33,299 bases of DNA from Welwitschia mirabilis (Eukaryota > Gnetophyta > Gnetopsida > Welwitschiales). Location: assembly GCA_051453625.1 (NCBI GenBank), contig JBOZIK010000001.1, positions 266,280,365 through 266,313,663 on the forward strand, read 5' to 3'. Shown here in pieces: positions 30,147-33,299 of this stretch. Numbering within the stretch: the stretch's first letter is position 1; the number at the start of each line of letters is the position of its first letter. The notes below the pieces were generated by a model that did no database searches, had not been told where the DNA came from, and saw only the letters and a list, made by a program, of their open reading frames with translations. The position numbers and the translations under genes are program-made.

Positions 30147-31215
30147 CAATCAATTTTGTAATTTTGCATTTTATATTTTAATTTTAGTAAATTATTAAAA
30201 AGGAAAACTACCAAAAAATCAAGGAAAAAATTACAAGAATAGTACATCCATTACGAAGAATGGGTTTTATAGGATTAATACATCTATTATGAAAAATGGA
30301 CTAACATAATTTCATTACTCTTTATGAATTAAAATTGATCATTAAAGATAAAGAAATTATATATCTTGCAAAGTATAGCCTTGATTCACATTCTATAAAC
30401 TAAGAATTTAATCTTAAAAGATCCAAAATGTTTTGAAAACTTAATAAATGAAATGAAAAATATTAAATAATAAAGAATACATAAAACAAGAAATAAAGAT
30501 AAATACTTTATAAATTTAACTCAACATAGCCTATATGACTCTATCAACGTTGCATATAGTAACTATGATAAGTAATAATACTTTTTTATTTTTTTAACTA
30601 AAGTGGTAACACAAATATTAGTAGGTTAATTCATAATGGTGAATGGATGAAAATCAAATAAAAATAAAAAGTCATTAAGTGTTGAAATATAACATTAAAA
30701 TAATAATATAAAAAGAAAGATGCATTAGCAATTTTGGTTCATATAAAATATTTATTATAAAACATTAAAACGTATGATAACCCATAAATTTTTGTATTAT
30801 GATTAGAAATTTTATTTACATTAGTTTGTTATGGTTACATATGATCATAAAATTTAGTTGATAATATATATGTATTAATGCTTATTAAATTTCTAGTTAG
30901 TTAAGTGTTAATTTTGACAAATCTATTTAGAACTTTTGAATTTGTTAATCATTTGAAATAATGTAAGTTAATCAAAAGCTATATCAGTTTGCAATATATT
31001 TTTAAATATTTATTTATTAGTTAAATGGTTTTTATAAATACAATGTTTTGTATTTGAGTCGATTTAAGTTTTATAAACTATAATAGAAGTCTTTAAATGC
31101 ATACTTATACAATTGGTCTGTCATTATTTTCAAGCAATATTTAAAAAAAAACTTCAAGAGTTATAAAATGATCATAAACTATAAAAATCTAGTTTTTTTA
31201 GAAAAAAGAAATCTA
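30147..31215. other. AT-rich sequence without recognised features, apart from a short duplication
   Basis: No open frame of note. At 30235-30262 and 30271-30299 a 28-29-bp phrase containing TACATC(C/T)ATTA(C/T)GAA(G/A)AATGG is repeated with a 36-bp period. The remainder is simple AT-rich sequence. Confidence 0.5.
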
Positions 31216-31450
31216 TATTTCTCCATGAAATTTCTTATGTAATATTATTTCTTATTAAAATATTATTTATTTAATCATTCTATTTAAAACATTTCTTTAT
31301 CAAATAAACATGTACATCTAAATTTAATAATTTTTTCTTCCCTAAAATTTGTTATGTAATATTATTTATTATTCAAATATTATTTGTTGTATTATCCTAT
31401 TTAAAAAATTTCTTTATTAAATAAATGTGTACGTCTAAATTTAATGATTT
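31216..31450 (+). repeat. 117-bp tandem duplication
   Basis: Unit 1 (about 31216-31333) and unit 2 (about 31333-31450) align at a constant 117-bp offset: TTATGTAATATTATTT at 31235/31352, TCTATTTAAA at 31279, matched by CCTATTTAAA at 31396, and GTACATCTAAATTTAAT at 31312, matched by GTACGTCTAAATTTAAT at 31429. Roughly 10-15 percent of bases differ. It is non-coding. Confidence 0.85.
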
Positions 31451-32987
31451 TTAAAAAAATTATTTATTTACTTTTAAAAGCTATTTACTTTACTTTATTA
31501 TCCTATATGTAAAGTTAAAAATTTATCTTTTAGTCAATATTATCATTTTAGTTATAAGTAAATAAGATTAATTAAAAGTGGAAGACTCATGACTAAAGGT
31601 GTATGGCTCTCTCTATTGAAGAGTAAAAAGATCCAATAAAACATAATATAACATATAAATAAAATGAGAAGTCTAGAAAGATTTTTTCTACGATATAATA
31701 AAAATATGATTGGTTCATATGTGTACTCATTATTAAGTTAAATAAATATGGTAATCTAGATGGATACTATAATGTTCTAGAATCTTATTTTTATTAAGTT
31801 TTTAATTAAATAATTATTATGTATAATAATTAATTGAGAGCTAGATGATTATGGTTAATCAATGTTATTATGAAGGGATGTGATCCAATGAAAAATATTT
31901 CAAGAATATTTTCATTAAGATTAAGTTGTATGAGGTTAGGCAGGGATGGATAGGCTAGGTGGATGTAACTTATGACAACCTTGGTTGATCAGCAAGGGTG
32001 ACATGAAGGGGATAAGGTCATAGTCCACATGTAAAATTTTAGCTACCGAAATAAAATTTGAAACTTAAGAATGACTAAATAATTGATGATTAAAAAATAA
32101 GTTCTTTTCATTCATTTCACTTATATTAAAATCTATTTTATTATGTCTTTTTAAAGATTATTTACATTATCAAGTCTTTACATTTTTGAAAAGTGGTTAA
32201 AATGGACATTAAATTGATATGAGAATTAACTTAAAGTAGTGAATTAATACTTTAAAATGAAAGGAAATCTTGGATTAAATTAAAAGGTTGTAGTTTCATA
32301 TTAAAACAACCAAATTAAAGTAGGATTACAAAAGATGACATCCAAGGAGGAAATCATAGGAGTGATATTCTTTTAACTAGGGAAGCACATATTTGAAATA
32401 AGACAAAATAAAAAGGGGTCATGCATCTTTGGAAGGAAAAAGATCATATATAGTAAATTTTACTAGATCTTGACCCTCCATTGATTTTTCGAATTAGTTG
32501 ACATCTATATGAATCATCTCAATTAGTGGAATTTGAAGCATAAATAGAGTATAAATGAATTCTATATCAATGGAATAGAAATCCCTTATAAAATATAAAC
32601 ATAGAATTACATATAATTTTTTGTATAACTTCATTTGAATCTTATTATATTTTACAAGAATTCTTAACAAATGCTTACATGATAAACTTTCATTATGATA
32701 CATCATAGAAATGTCATCAATAATGATGGGTAGACAATTAGCATAGATTTGCATCATCATCATATTTTGATAATTGTGCTATTAATAATATGTTGTATTC
32801 TATAATGCTAAAGCTATGGAAAAAAAAAGCAATATAACATGAAATTCATTCTACATTATGTTTTTTTAAAGATTTTTTACATTATTTCTATATATTAAAA
32901 TATTAATTCTATTGTGATTTTTAATTGCTAAGTAAATGCAAAAATAGAAAATAATTATTCTAAAGTAACTATAGAATGCTAGTATAG
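31451..32987. other. AT-rich sequence without recognised gene
   Basis: No supported gene. A GC-richer island at about 31937-32046 (GTTAGGCAGGGATGGATAGG onward) stands out from its surroundings. GATCTTGACCCTCCATTGAT near 32466 resembles a phrase frequent in plant LTR promoters. The minus-strand 89-codon frame at 32494-32763 has no recognisable similarity and no codon-like composition. Confidence 0.4.
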
Positions 32988-33147
32988 TGATATCACTTTG
33001 TTTATGGCCTCACATTATGGACGCTAATATTACATTGTTGGCCTTAATGTCACTATGTATTTGACATCATGCTATGGAGGTCGATGTTATACTATAAAAT
33101 CCAATGTTACATTGTGTGCCTTTACATCATTTTATGCTTGATGTCTT
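32988..33147 (+). repeat. Degenerate minisatellite, about eight units of 18-21 bp
   Basis: Successive units share a pattern like ATNTTACATTATGNNNGCC: anchors TCACTTTG, TCACATTATGG, TTACATTGTTGG, TCACTATGTA, TCATGCTATGG, TTATACTATAA, TTACATTGTGTG, TCATTTTATG occur every 18-21 bp. Units differ mainly by C/T and G/A changes. Confidence 0.7.
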
Positions 33148-33165
33148 ACTAAAGCCTTTATTATC

Positions 33166-33299
33166 TGTAACACCCCAACTTTAATTACCCTAATTAACCA
33201 TAATATTTTTTTTTTGTATAGCTATTAACTATCATGCATAACAGAACCTAGGATCAAATCCTATTTAGACTCTATTAACACATTATAAGATTTAAAATA
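33166..33299 (+). mobile_element. Possible LTR start (TGTAACACCCCAAC), cut by window end
   Basis: TGTAACACCCCAACTTTAAT is the kind of 5' terminus seen in many plant Gypsy (for example chromovirus) LTRs. The rest lies outside the window, so neither the element nor its length can be judged. Confidence 0.35.

Noticed and set aside
29976-30161. 61-codon plus-strand open frame
   Set aside because: The DNA matches the typical end of a Tork-type LTR, which is non-coding.
32494-32763. 89-codon minus-strand open frame
   Set aside because: No recognisable motif or codon-like composition; such a length is expected by chance in a window of this size.
32988-33147. Short regular repeats considered as a CRISPR array
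   Set aside because: There is no constant repeat with unique spacers; units are contiguous and degenerate, and the surroundings are plant retroelements.

Overview
The window looks like nuclear DNA of a flowering plant, from a gene-poor, very AT-rich region built almost entirely of old, broken retrotransposons. No intact protein-coding gene, tRNA or rRNA could be supported. The only long open frames are short islands between stop codons inside retroelement remnants. The element types (Athila-like Gypsy, SIRE/Maximus-like and Tork-like Copia, and a plant L1-type LINE with a DUF4283 ORF1) are typical of angiosperms; the species cannot be told from this sequence.

Layout, left to right: (1) 1-2210, and possibly to about 3480, is an Athila-like Gypsy remnant, copy A, with gag end, protease, the protease-RT linker and a 3' non-coding block. 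(2) 2210-4900 is mostly unassigned, with a TATA-like site, a purine tract followed by TG, a 13-bp inverted repeat and a reverse-oriented tRNA-Met-type primer-binding-site look-alike. (3) 4940-7835 is the pol region of a SIRE/Maximus-like Copia element. (4) 7878-14480 is a LINE inserted in that Copia, bounded by a clear target-site duplication of 14-16 bp. It has ORF1, endonuclease, RT, and a C-terminal region partly lost in a 547-base N gap. It then carries an unexplained stretch of about 1 kb and a DnaJ J-domain-like fragment before its poly(A)-like tail. (5) 14495-17550 is probably the 3' part of the interrupted Copia, with a weakly supported env-like frame and a purine tract/LTR start. (6) 17550-19440 is unassigned. 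(7) 19440-25822 is a second Athila-like element, copy B, with two recognisable diverged LTRs, gag, protease and linker, but no RT, RNase H or integrase. (8) 25833-30146 is a Tork-like Copia with gag to RNase H and a 3' LTR end, whose gag starts about 10 bp after the Athila LTR. (9) 30150-33299 is AT-rich sequence with a 117-bp tandem duplication, a degenerate 18-21-bp minisatellite and a TGTAACACCCC LTR-type start.

Nothing here appears functional. All five elements have premature stops and altered catalytic residues. The changes are largely of the C-to-T/G-to-A kind (TGG to stop, CAG/CAA to stop, D to N, C to Y, H to Y), as expected from deamination of methylated cytosine in silenced plant repeats. 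The most unusual observations are the J-domain fragment inside the LINE boundaries, the matching loss of RT-integrase in both Athila copies, and the Athila LTR abutting the Copia gag start. All domain calls come from reading translated frames by eye; no database search was run.
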